Assembly (NCBI GenBank): GCA_023253295.1
Contig: JALRGZ010000179.1
Location: 1-8,151 of the forward strand
Origin: Flavobacterium sp.
GTDB taxonomy: Bacteria > Bacteroidota > Bacteroidia > Flavobacteriales > Flavobacteriaceae
DNA length: 8,151 bases
Direction: 5' to 3'
Shown here: positions 1 through 6,117 of the stretch, in pieces
Numbering within the stretch: position 1 is the stretch's first letter
How the letters are laid out: each line of letters starts with the position of its first letter
Notes under the pieces: generated by a model
Seen by the model: only the letters and a program-made list of their open reading frames with translations
Told to the model about the DNA's origin: nothing
Databases searched by the model: none
Translations under genes and position numbers: made by a program

Positions 1-1506
1 AAATTTGCTGTTGAATTAGCGACTCCTTTACATGAAGCCAATGCTGTTTTTACAAAAAATGGAAAAACGGTGTATTTTACCCGTAATAATTCTAATGATG
101 GCGTAAGAGTTAAAAATGACAGCAAGGTTTCGACGCTTAAAATCTATAAAGCCGAATTAATAGATGGGAAATGGCGTAATGTGACTTCTTTACCGTTTAA
201 TAGTGATAATTATTCGGTGGAACATCCCGCTTTGAGTCCTGATGAAAAGACCTTATATTTTGCTTCGGATATGCCTGGCTCTTTAGGTTCATTTGATATT
301 TATAGTGTGCCTATTTTAGGTTCCGATTATGGAGCGCCTAAAAACCTGGGGGCAACAATCAATACCGATAAAAAAGAACAGTTTCCATTCGTTTCCAAAG
401 ACAATAAATTATATTTTTCCTCTAATGGTCATGAAGGATTTGGTTTTATGGACGTTTTTGTTTCTGAAATTAAGAAGGATGATTTTTCAAAACCATTAAA
501 TGTTGGTTTGCCAATCAATTCAGGATATGACGATTTTTCTTTTTTCATAGATTCAGATACCAAACAGGGGTATTTTGCTTCCAATAGAAAAGGAGGAAAA
601 GGAGGAGATGATATTTATGAAATCAATGAAAAACAACCTCTTGTTGTTGAAAATTGCATGCAGTATATTTCCGGAATCATTACGGATGTAGATACTAAAC
701 TTCCATTGAATAAGGCTAAAGTAAGTTTGCAGGATGTGAATAAAAAAGAAATTGAAAATGTTACGACTTCAGCGGATGGACGTTTTTCTTTTACTGTAGA
801 TTGCGAAAAAAGTTATGTTGTTTATGCAGCGAAAGATCAATATACAGATGCAACTAAATTTCTGAAGTTATACAAAGACAGAAAGAAAGTAAATGATGCT
901 TCATTAGCCATAAAATCGAATGAAGTGATTAAGAAAGAAGAATTAGCAGCCATTGAACAAAAGAAAAAAGAAACGACTTTATTAATTGCCCAACAAAAGA
1001 AAGAGGCGGCTATAAAAGCTGAAAAAGCTAAAATAGAAAAAGAATTAGCTGCTAAAAAAGCCATCGCTGAAGCGGAAGCTAAGAAGAAAGAAAAGATAGC
1101 TTCTATTGTTGCAGTTGAAAAAGATATCATAAAAGACGATAAGGATAGATTGTTAATTAAAACTGATCCAATTTACTTTGATTACGATTTATGGTACATC
1201 CGAAAAGAATCAAAACCTATCCTGAATAAAGTAATTGAGTTGATGAAAAAATATCCGGATATGGTAGTGGAAATAGGTTCACATACCGATAATCGTGGAA
1301 ATGCTCAATACAACTTGGAATTATCTGCTAAAAGAGCGAATTCAACCAGAGATTATTTTATCAAACAGGGAATTCCGGCTAAAAGAATTTTTGCCAAAGG
1401 TTATGGTGAAACGGTTCAAATTGTGAAATGTGTGCCAAGTGAATCTTGTACAGAAGAGCAACATGAATTAAACCGTAGAAGCGAATTTGTGATTAAGAAT
1501 TTATAG
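1..1506 (+). CDS. OmpA-family peptidoglycan-anchored protein with beta-propeller repeats, PorE-like (5' partial)
   Basis: The reading frame is open from base 1, so the N-terminus lies outside the window; the first GTG-like start (base 70) is an internal Val codon. Numbering the visible 501 residues from base 1, four PD40/WD40-like propeller strands appear near residues 13-30, 74-90 (PALSPDEKTLYFASD), 128-142 and 177-196. A carboxypeptidase-regulatory-like beta-sandwich follows at about 219-288 (ISGIITD...ADGRFSF), then a Lys/Ala/Glu-rich helical stretch at about 305-375, then an OmpA C-terminal domain at about 390-501. In the OmpA domain, Asp430 (SHTDNRG) and Arg445 (LSAKRAN) sit 15 apart, as do the diaminopimelate-contacting Asp and Arg of E. 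coli OmpA, so peptidoglycan binding is likely. The order propeller, regulatory-like domain, OmpA matches PorE of the type IX secretion system, whose N-terminal TPR part would lie upstream. Many Flavobacteriia carry several such paralogues, often next to PorP/SprF-like genes, so a secretion role is inference. Cys477 and Cys483 could form a small disulfide loop. Confidence 0.9.
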   Translation, partial: KFAVELATPLHEANAVFTKNGKTVYFTRNNSNDGVRVKNDSKVSTLKIYKAELIDGKWRNVTSLPFNSDNYSVEHPALSPDEKTLYFASDMPGSLGSFDIYSVPILGSDYGAPKNLGATINTDKKEQFPFVSKDNKLYFSSNGHEGFGFMDVFVSEIKKDDFSKPLNVGLPINSGYDDFSFFIDSDTKQGYFASNRKGGKGGDDIYEINEKQPLVVENCMQYISGIITDVDTKLPLNKAKVSLQDVNKKEIENVTTSADGRFSFTVDCEKSYVVYAAKDQYTDATKFLKLYKDRKKVNDASLAIKSNEVIKKEELAAIEQKKKETTLLIAQQKKEAAIKAEKAKIEKELAAKKAIAEAEAKKKEKIASIVAVEKDIIKDDKDRLLIKTDPIYFDYDLWYIRKESKPILNKVIELMKKYPDMVVEIGSHTDNRGNAQYNLELSAKRANSTRDYFIKQGIPAKRIFAKGYGETVQIVKCVPSESCTEEQHELNRRSEFVIKNL

Positions 1507-1526
1507 AAGCAAACCCTAAGAATGTG

Positions 1527-1562
1527 AAAGTGAGATCTTCTTTTAGAAGTCTCACTTTTTTT
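1527..1562 (+). terminator. Rho-independent terminator after the OmpA-family gene
   Basis: A 9-bp stem (AAAGTGAGA at 1527-1535 with TCTCACTTT at 1550-1558) is extended by a further 5-bp stem (CTTCT at 1537-1541 with AGAAG at 1545-1549). A single bulged T (1536) separates them and the loop is TTT. The 3' arm runs into a T tract ending at 1562. It starts about 20 bases after the TAG stop, so it should end the OmpA-family transcript and separate it from the fasciclin gene. Confidence 0.88.
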
Positions 1563-1604
1563 ATTGAATAATTTTTTGTCATTTTTAAAACCAAAATCAA
1601 TCTG

Positions 1605-1632
1605 TTGTCGTAAATGTTTTTATATAACTTAA
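1605..1632 (+). promoter_or_regulatory. Weak candidate Bacteroidota promoter for the fasciclin gene
   Basis: A TTG at 1605-1607 is followed after 17 bases by TAACTTAA (1625-1632). This fits TTG-N17-23-TAnnTTTG only partly, because the last two bases of the -7 box differ. The strong terminator upstream means the fasciclin gene needs its own promoter somewhere in 1563-1644, and this is the best match I found. The leader would be very short (about 10 bases) and A/T-rich, with no Shine-Dalgarno sequence. Confidence 0.25.
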
Positions 1633-1644
1633 AAATATACATTT

Positions 1645-2199
1645 ATGAAAACTGTAAAATTAATATCAGCAGTAATTTTGACCGCAGTATTTGGAGTAAC
1701 TTCTTATGCTCAAAAAACGGTAATGGTAGGAGGTGCTCCAATGTATCCTACTAAGAACATTATCGAAAATGCTGTTAATTCTAAAGACCATACTACATTG
1801 GTTGCAGCGGTAAAAGCAGCAGGATTAGTAGAAACATTACAAGGAAAAGGACCATTCACCGTTTTTGCCCCAACAAATGCGGCCTTTAGCAAGTTGCCTG
1901 ACGGAACCGTGGAAACTTTGTTAAAACCTGAAAATTTAAAAAGCTTGCAAACCATTTTGACTTACCATGTGGTAGCCGGAAAAATGAATGCTTTGGATAT
2001 TGCTAAAGCGATTAAAGATGGCAATGGGAAAGCTACTTTAAAGACGGTTAGTGGTGGGACTTTGACCGCTTGGATGAAGGGAGATAAATTATATATTACG
2101 GATGAAAATGGTTCTGTGTCCGAAGTTACTATTACTGATGTTAATCAATCCAATGGGGTAATTCATGTGATAGATACAGTTTTGTTACCAAAGTCGTAG
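1645..2199 (+). CDS. Secreted fasciclin (FAS1) domain protein
   Basis: The product is 184 residues with a single FAS1 domain. It begins with a Sec signal peptide (MKTVKLISAVILTAVFGVTS, cleavage most likely after Ala22 in SYA|QK), so the mature protein is exported. FAS1 landmarks are the H1 box at 69-81 (GPFTVFAPTNAAF), the central Tyr-His at 107-108 (TYHVV) and the H2 box at 170-182 (NGVIHVIDTVLLP). About 160 mature residues is normal for one domain plus a short N-terminal extension (VGGAPMYPTKNI). FAS1 domains mediate cell adhesion or matrix interaction in many organisms; the partner of bacterial single-domain versions is mostly unknown. There is no lipobox Cys and no C-terminal sorting domain, so a periplasmic or freely secreted location is inferred. 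The gene stands alone between two terminators. The start is the only ATG that includes the full signal peptide, and no Shine-Dalgarno sequence precedes it, as is usual in Bacteroidota. Confidence 0.95.
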   Translation: MKTVKLISAVILTAVFGVTSYAQKTVMVGGAPMYPTKNIIENAVNSKDHTTLVAAVKAAGLVETLQGKGPFTVFAPTNAAFSKLPDGTVETLLKPENLKSLQTILTYHVVAGKMNALDIAKAIKDGNGKATLKTVSGGTLTAWMKGDKLYITDENGSVSEVTITDVNQSNGVIHVIDTVLLPKS

Positions 2200-2231
2200 T
2201 TATTAGTTGATTTAATATTTTGTTAGAAACG

Positions 2232-2264
2232 AAAAACCCATTCGCCTCGACGAATGGGTTTTTT
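2232..2264. terminator. Bidirectional terminator between the convergent fasciclin gene and pheT
   Basis: A perfect 13-bp stem (AAAAACCCATTCG at 2232-2244 with CGAATGGGTTTTT at 2251-2263) encloses the 6-base loop CCTCGA. T tracts flank it when read on either strand: TTTTTT on the + strand and TTTTT on the - strand. It lies 32 bases after the fasciclin stop and about 20 bases after the pheT stop, so one hairpin can serve both genes. Confidence 0.92.
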
Positions 2265-2284
2265 ATTTTGGAAATTTTTGATGC

Positions 2285-4705
2285 TTATCTCAAACTGGCT
2301 CCAAGTTCCGTTTCAAAATTCTTTTGCAATTTGCTCATGATTTTGTCAATTTGAGCATCTGTAAGTGTTTTTGAATCATCTTGTAAAATGAAACTTAAAG
2401 CATACGATTTTTTACCTTCAGGAAGGTTTTTACCTTGGTAAACATCAAAAAGGTTAATGTTTTTTAGTAAACTTTTCTCTGTTTGTCTGGCAATAGCATA
2501 AATACTATCGTAGCTCACATTTTGATCAATTAGTAAAGCTAAATCTCTTCTAACTTCAGGATATTTAGTGATTTCAGTGAATTTAATTTTGTTAGGAATT
2601 GATTTTAATACTAATTCCCAATTAAAATCAGCATAGAAAACTTCTTGTTTGATACCAAAATGTTTTAGAATTGATTTTTTTACTACACCAAATTCAACTA
2701 AAATATTGTGGCCTGTTCCAATAGCAATCCCTTCTGAAAACACATCTGATTTAACAGGCGAATTTTGTGTTTTTGTGATTCCTAATCTTGAAAAGATTCC
2801 CTCAACATAACCTTTAAATAAGAAGAAATCAGAAGGTTTTTGAGGATTAGTCCAGTTTTCCTGATTTCTGTTTCCTGTCAAAAACAAAGTAAGATGTTTG
2901 TGTTCTTCGTAACCAGAAAGGAATTTGTGGTAAGTTTTACCAAATTCAAACAATCTTAAATCGGCGTTTTTACGATTAATATTGTAAGCGATTGCTTCTA
3001 ATCCTGAAAACAATAAAGATTGACGCATAGCCGCTAAATCATTACTTAAAGGATTTAACATGGTTACATTATGTTCTTCTTTTAGCATTTCTGAAAGCTG
3101 AACATAAGAAGCTGTTGTCAATGAATTAGCCATCATTTCGTGGAAACCTTGAGAGTTCAATTGATTCCCTACGATATTTTGCAATTTATAATCTTCGTTT
3201 CTGGGTGCGTTGAATACGGTAGCATTTAATTTGTTTGAAAAATCAATTTTATTGTATCCATAAACCCTTAGGATTTCTTCAATAACATCAATTTCTCTTT
3301 GGACATCTACGCGGTAAGCAGGAATGGTCAATCCTAAACCGGCTTCCGAAACACTGTTTACTTTAATGTCTAAAGAAACTAAGATTTGCTTGATAGTGTC
3401 TTTTGGGATTTTTTGCCCAATGATTTTAGTTACATTATCAAAATTCAAAAACACTGAAAAATCTTCAATTTTTTTAGTGTAGATTTCTACAATTTCTGAG
3501 GTAATTTGTCCACCTGCTACTTCCTGAATTAATAAAGCTGCACGTTTTAAAGCATAAGCTGTAATGGATGGGTCAATTCCTCTTTCAAATCTAAAAGAAG
3601 CATCAGTGCTGATTTGGTGTCTTTTAGCTGTTTTTCTAACGCTAACAGGATTGAAATAAGCACTTTCTAAGAAAATAGAAGTAGTGTTATTAGATACACC
3701 TGAATTATTCCCACCTAAAACACCGGCAATACACAAAGGTCCTTTGTCATCACAAATCATTAAGTCTTCTTCGTGCAAGCTTCTTTCTACTTCATCAAGG
3801 GTGGTGAATTTTGTACCGGCTTCAACAGTTTTTACATGTATTTTTCCATTGATTTTAGCGGCATCAAAGGCGTGAAGTGGTTGTCCCAAATCATGCAAAA
3901 CATAATTAGTTACATCCACAATATTATTTTTTGGGTTAATCCCAATAGCTTTCAAACGATCTTGCAACCAGGCAGGCGAAGGTTTTACGCTAACTCCTGA
4001 AATGGTTACTCCGCAATAACGTGGTGCTAAAGCAGGCGCTTCCACATTAACATCAATTTTCAGCGTACGCATGTCTACTCTAAAATTGCTTACTGATGGT
4101 GTAATCAATTCAACGCTAACTCCATTTTGCAACAAACCGGCTCTTAAATCACGGGCCGTACCTAAATGACTCATTGCATCAGCACGGTTAGGAGTTAACC
4201 CAATTTCGAAAACTTCGTCGTTTTCAATTTTAAAAACTTTAGCTGCTGGAGTCCCAGGAGCTAAGTCATTATCTAATACCATAATTCCCTCATGACTATC
4301 ACCTAAACCTAATTCGTCTTCGGCACAAATCATTCCATGACTTTCCTGTCCACGAATTTTTCCTTTTTTTATAGTAAATGAATTTCCTTCTTTATCATAT
4401 AAAACAGTTCCAATAGTTGCCACAGGTACTTTTTGCCCCGCTGCAACATTGCTTGCGCCACATACAACCTGTATTGGAGCTCCATTTCCTAAATCAACGG
4501 TAGTTACTTTTAATTTGTCGGCATCAGGATGTTTTTCACAAGTAAGAACATGACCTACTACAATACCTTCTAATCCTCCTTTTACAGATTGATATTTTTC
4601 AACAACTTCTACTTCAAGTCCTAAATCAGTAAGTAAAGCTGCTGTTTGTTCAGAATTCCAATCGGTTTTAATGAATTGTTTTAACCAGTTGTATGATATT
4701 TTCAT
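2285..4705 (-). CDS. pheT: Phenylalanine--tRNA ligase beta subunit
   Basis: The product is 806 residues, a normal length for the bacterial beta subunit of the alpha2beta2 cytoplasmic enzyme that charges tRNA-Phe using ATP. Domains in order: an N-terminal B1 segment (MKISYNWLKQFI); an EMAP-like tRNA-binding OB fold at about 42-155 (CEKHPDADKLKV, VCGASNV, GMICAEDELGLG); the B3/B4 editing domain at about 215-390 (GQPLHAFDAAKI, IAGVLGG, FRFERGIDP); B5 at about 410-485; a catalytic-like core at about 490-700 (NPLSNDLAAMRQSLL, RLFEFGK); and the FDX-ACB anticodon-recognition domain at about 709-806 (KYPEVRRDLALLID). In B5, Asp467, Asp473, Glu476 and Glu477 match the spacing of the family's Mg2+ ligands. 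Every expected domain is present and undamaged. The alpha-subunit gene pheS is not adjacent: the upstream neighbour is an unrelated lipoprotein gene with its own terminator, so pheT is transcribed from its own promoter. The ATG at 4705 opens the conserved N-terminus directly. Confidence 0.98.
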   Translation of the reverse strand: MKISYNWLKQFIKTDWNSEQTAALLTDLGLEVEVVEKYQSVKGGLEGIVVGHVLTCEKHPDADKLKVTTVDLGNGAPIQVVCGASNVAAGQKVPVATIGTVLYDKEGNSFTIKKGKIRGQESHGMICAEDELGLGDSHEGIMVLDNDLAPGTPAAKVFKIENDEVFEIGLTPNRADAMSHLGTARDLRAGLLQNGVSVELITPSVSNFRVDMRTLKIDVNVEAPALAPRYCGVTISGVSVKPSPAWLQDRLKAIGINPKNNIVDVTNYVLHDLGQPLHAFDAAKINGKIHVKTVEAGTKFTTLDEVERSLHEEDLMICDDKGPLCIAGVLGGNNSGVSNNTTSIFLESAYFNPVSVRKTAKRHQISTDASFRFERGIDPSITAYALKRAALLIQEVAGGQITSEIVEIYTKKIEDFSVFLNFDNVTKIIGQKIPKDTIKQILVSLDIKVNSVSEAGLGLTIPAYRVDVQREIDVIEEILRVYGYNKIDFSNKLNATVFNAPRNEDYKLQNIVGNQLNSQGFHEMMANSLTTASYVQLSEMLKEEHNVTMLNPLSNDLAAMRQSLLFSGLEAIAYNINRKNADLRLFEFGKTYHKFLSGYEEHKHLTLFLTGNRNQENWTNPQKPSDFFLFKGYVEGIFSRLGITKTQNSPVKSDVFSEGIAIGTGHNILVEFGVVKKSILKHFGIKQEVFYADFNWELVLKSIPNKIKFTEITKYPEVRRDLALLIDQNVSYDSIYAIARQTEKSLLKNINLFDVYQGKNLPEGKKSYALSFILQDDSKTLTDAQIDKIMSKLQKNFETELGASLR

Positions 4706-4726
4706 TTGAATATTTTAATAAGGTTG

Positions 4727-4761
4727 CAAATATAAGGATTGCTCTTTGGAGAAAGAAACAA
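4727..4761 (-). promoter_or_regulatory. Bacteroidota-type promoter of pheT
   Basis: Read on the - strand, TATATTTG (4734 down to 4727) is a perfect match to the -7 consensus TAnnTTTG of the primary sigma factor of Bacteroidota. A TTG at 4761-4759 lies 24 bases upstream, one base beyond the usual spacing for the -33 element, in a T-rich context. Transcription would start about 10-15 bases before the ATG, giving a short leader with no Shine-Dalgarno sequence. The box is well placed between the lipoprotein terminator and pheT. Confidence 0.62.
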
Positions 4762-4812
4762 TTTTTTTTGTTTTTTGAAGTAAGAGTTCTTATTTTGAAA
4801 AAAATAAAAACT

Positions 4813-4851
4813 AAAAAAAAGTCGCTTCAAATTTTAAATGAAACGACTTTT
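4813..4851 (-). terminator. Rho-independent terminator of the lipoprotein gene
   Basis: On the - strand, AAAAGTCGTTTCA (4851-4839) pairs with TGAAGCGACTTTT (4829-4817) over 13 bp around a 9-base A/T loop. The 3' arm runs into a tract of eight T. One pair is G-U on the - strand RNA but would be a C-A mismatch in a + strand RNA, so the hairpin suits transcription from the lipoprotein gene. It begins about 40 bases after that gene's stop codon and lies upstream of the pheT promoter, separating the two transcripts. Confidence 0.85.
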
Positions 4852-4892
4852 CAAAATGGAAATTATATTTGGTTTGTGTGGTTTAATGAAAA

Positions 4893-5834
4893 TTATAGAC
4901 AGTGGTTAGCGTCAATAAAAGTACCAATAGCACTTCCGGCAGCTTTAACTTGATCTTTAGTATAACCACCTGCTTCAGCTGGTAAAACAAATTTTCCGCT
5001 GATAAAAGCTTCTGTTACATTGATACCGTTAAAATAAGAATCAATAATTGTAGCAGAAGAAGCAACCTCGCTCTCAGCACCACTTAAACGAACCGCACCA
5101 AGTTGGAAGAATGCGCTTAAAGCCATATCTTTTCCTTTACCGTTATTAAGATCCCATAAATTCATTCCTGCTGCCTGAGTATAAGTAATACCTCCAATTG
5201 TTAATCCGTTAGTCCATAGATCTGAAGCTCCATTGTTAGTAGCGCCATTAGCAAAGAAATAGCCCTGTGAATAAGTACAACGGACTTCTTTTGGACATCC
5301 GGGAGCCGGAACTGTTCCCTGATTACATGTAGAACCAGCTTTAATCCATGCAGCGCTATCGTTGAAAATTTCGTATCCTCTGTCAAACTGAATAACAATT
5401 GTCCAGGAATCAGCTGCCGAAAATGAAGGGAATTTAATAAAATTTGTTGTTGTTTCCTGTGGATTACATCCTGTTCCGGAACCTTCAGTTGTTGAAATAT
5501 CGGTAGGGACACCGTTGACTGAAGCAGAAATTACATCACTAAAAGTAGCACTGTTTTCACCACAATTATCTAAACTGATAATAAAGTGACTCAAAGTTTT
5601 AGCGTTAGATTTTGCTTTTGTGATGGTGTAAGTCCATTGAGAACCATCAGTACTTACGTTAACTGCAATGTTGTAATCTGAAAAATTACTTGTTGAAGAT
5701 AGGGAAGCTTTTGAACCTCCAGCAGCTTTTGCGGTAATTGAATTAGAGGTTGAAACATCTGAAGTAGAAGATGTTGTTTCATTAGTACAGCTAATAATAG
5801 CAAGTGCTAAAAATGACAGTAGGATTTTTTTCAT
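4893..5834 (-). CDS. Putative lipoprotein of unknown function, cysteine-containing, two-part extracytoplasmic architecture
   Basis: I do not recognise a named family. The 313-residue product begins with a lipoprotein signal (MKKILLSFLALAIISC, lipobox IISC), so Cys16 should be lipidated. A Ser/Thr-rich low-complexity linker follows (about 17-50). Residues about 51-170 look like a beta-sandwich: WTYTITKAK, then LSHFIISLDNC (82-91), then NFIKF, then an aromatic strand pattern ending in WIKAG (163-167). This resembles an unnamed exported domain with a Trp-Thr-Tyr...Ser-His-x-hydrophobic...Cys...Lys-Ala-Gly pattern. From Cys186 (CTYSQGYFF), through LTIGGITYTQ and FFQLGAVRLSG (242-252), the protein recalls a second unnamed exported domain starting Cys-Thr-x-Thr-Gln-Gly-Tyr-Trp, here with Phe in place of Trp. 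Both similarities are from memory and are inference. Six cysteines besides Cys16 (91, 123, 170, 180, 186, 312) could form disulfides outside the cytoplasm. I see no catalytic motif. The gene is flanked by a terminator downstream and an AT-rich gap upstream; no convincing promoter match was found. Confidence 0.85.
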   Translation of the reverse strand: MKKILLSFLALAIISCTNETTSSTSDVSTSNSITAKAAGGSKASLSSTSNFSDYNIAVNVSTDGSQWTYTITKAKSNAKTLSHFIISLDNCGENSATFSDVISASVNGVPTDISTTEGSGTGCNPQETTTNFIKFPSFSAADSWTIVIQFDRGYEIFNDSAAWIKAGSTCNQGTVPAPGCPKEVRCTYSQGYFFANGATNNGASDLWTNGLTIGGITYTQAAGMNLWDLNNGKGKDMALSAFFQLGAVRLSGAESEVASSATIIDSYFNGINVTEAFISGKFVLPAEAGGYTKDQVKAAGSAIGTFIDANHCL

Positions 5835-6008
5835 ATTTGACAGAAAGACTTTTGTTAATTATAGTTTTGCTCAAAATCTTTTGTAAATATTGTTCGATAA
5901 AAAATGTGTTTAAAATAAATCCGATGAAAATATTTTTAAAAACGATAAAGTGTAAAAATAACCTTTTTTATACCTGTTTTTTTGTAGTTAATACGCTGTA
6001 TTTGTGTT

Positions 6009-6072
6009 AATAAATTGAAAAAAAAGTTGCATTTTTTGTATTTTGTAAATAATATTTCAATAAATTGAAAAA
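6009..6072. repeat. Pair of 14-bp direct repeats with a small palindrome in an AT-rich intergenic region
   Basis: AATAAATTGAAAAA occurs at 6009-6022 and again at 6059-6072, exactly 50 bases apart. The second copy overlaps a palindrome, TTTCAAT-AA-ATTGAAA (6055-6070). The repeats lie in the gene-free stretch 5835-6117, downstream of the bestrophin gene and about 175 bases upstream of the lipoprotein start. They could be protein-binding sites or part of a weak 3' end for the bestrophin transcript. The region is so A/T-rich that chance is a real alternative. Confidence 0.4.
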
Positions 6073-6086
6073 GTGATTTTTTAGAT

Positions 6087-6117
6087 ATGAACGTAAATTT
6101 TATGTAAAAGAGTTCAT
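6087..6117. repeat. Inverted repeat just after the bestrophin stop codon
   Basis: ATGAAC (6087-6092) is complementary to GTTCAT (6112-6117), and the interior contains a further short pairing, TTTTA with TAAAA. On the - strand it begins directly after the TAA stop of the bestrophin gene. No clean T tract follows (ATCTAAAAAATC), so it is at best a weak terminator or a 3'-end stabilising hairpin. Confidence 0.3.

Noticed and set aside
70..72. GTG at 70 as the start of the OmpA-family gene
   Set aside because: The frame is open back to base 1 and the upstream codons (EANAVFTKNGKT) complete a propeller repeat, so this is an internal Val codon.
837..1130. Open frame of 97 residues on the - strand, rich in Ser, Phe and Ala
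   Set aside because: It is the antisense of the Lys/Ala/Glu-rich rod of the OmpA-family gene; its composition is explained by the repetitive AAA/GAA/GCT codons opposite, and it shows no domain or leader.
1710..1955. Open frame of 81 residues on the - strand within the fasciclin gene
   Set aside because: It lies wholly opposite a clearly conserved FAS1 coding sequence and has no recognisable motif.
4693..4953. Open frame of 86 residues on the + strand between pheT and the lipoprotein gene
   Set aside because: It overlaps the pheT start, its promoter, the lipoprotein terminator and the lipoprotein 3' end, and the translation is low-complexity with no motif.
5201..5512. Second open frame on the - strand inside the lipoprotein gene
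   Set aside because: The main frame has a signal peptide, lipobox and patterned domains; this is an out-of-frame shadow with no such features.
5804..6010. Open frame of 68 residues on the + strand in the AT-rich gap
   Set aside because: It starts opposite the lipoprotein signal peptide and reads Phe/Leu/Lys/Asn-rich sequence as expected from random A/T-rich DNA.
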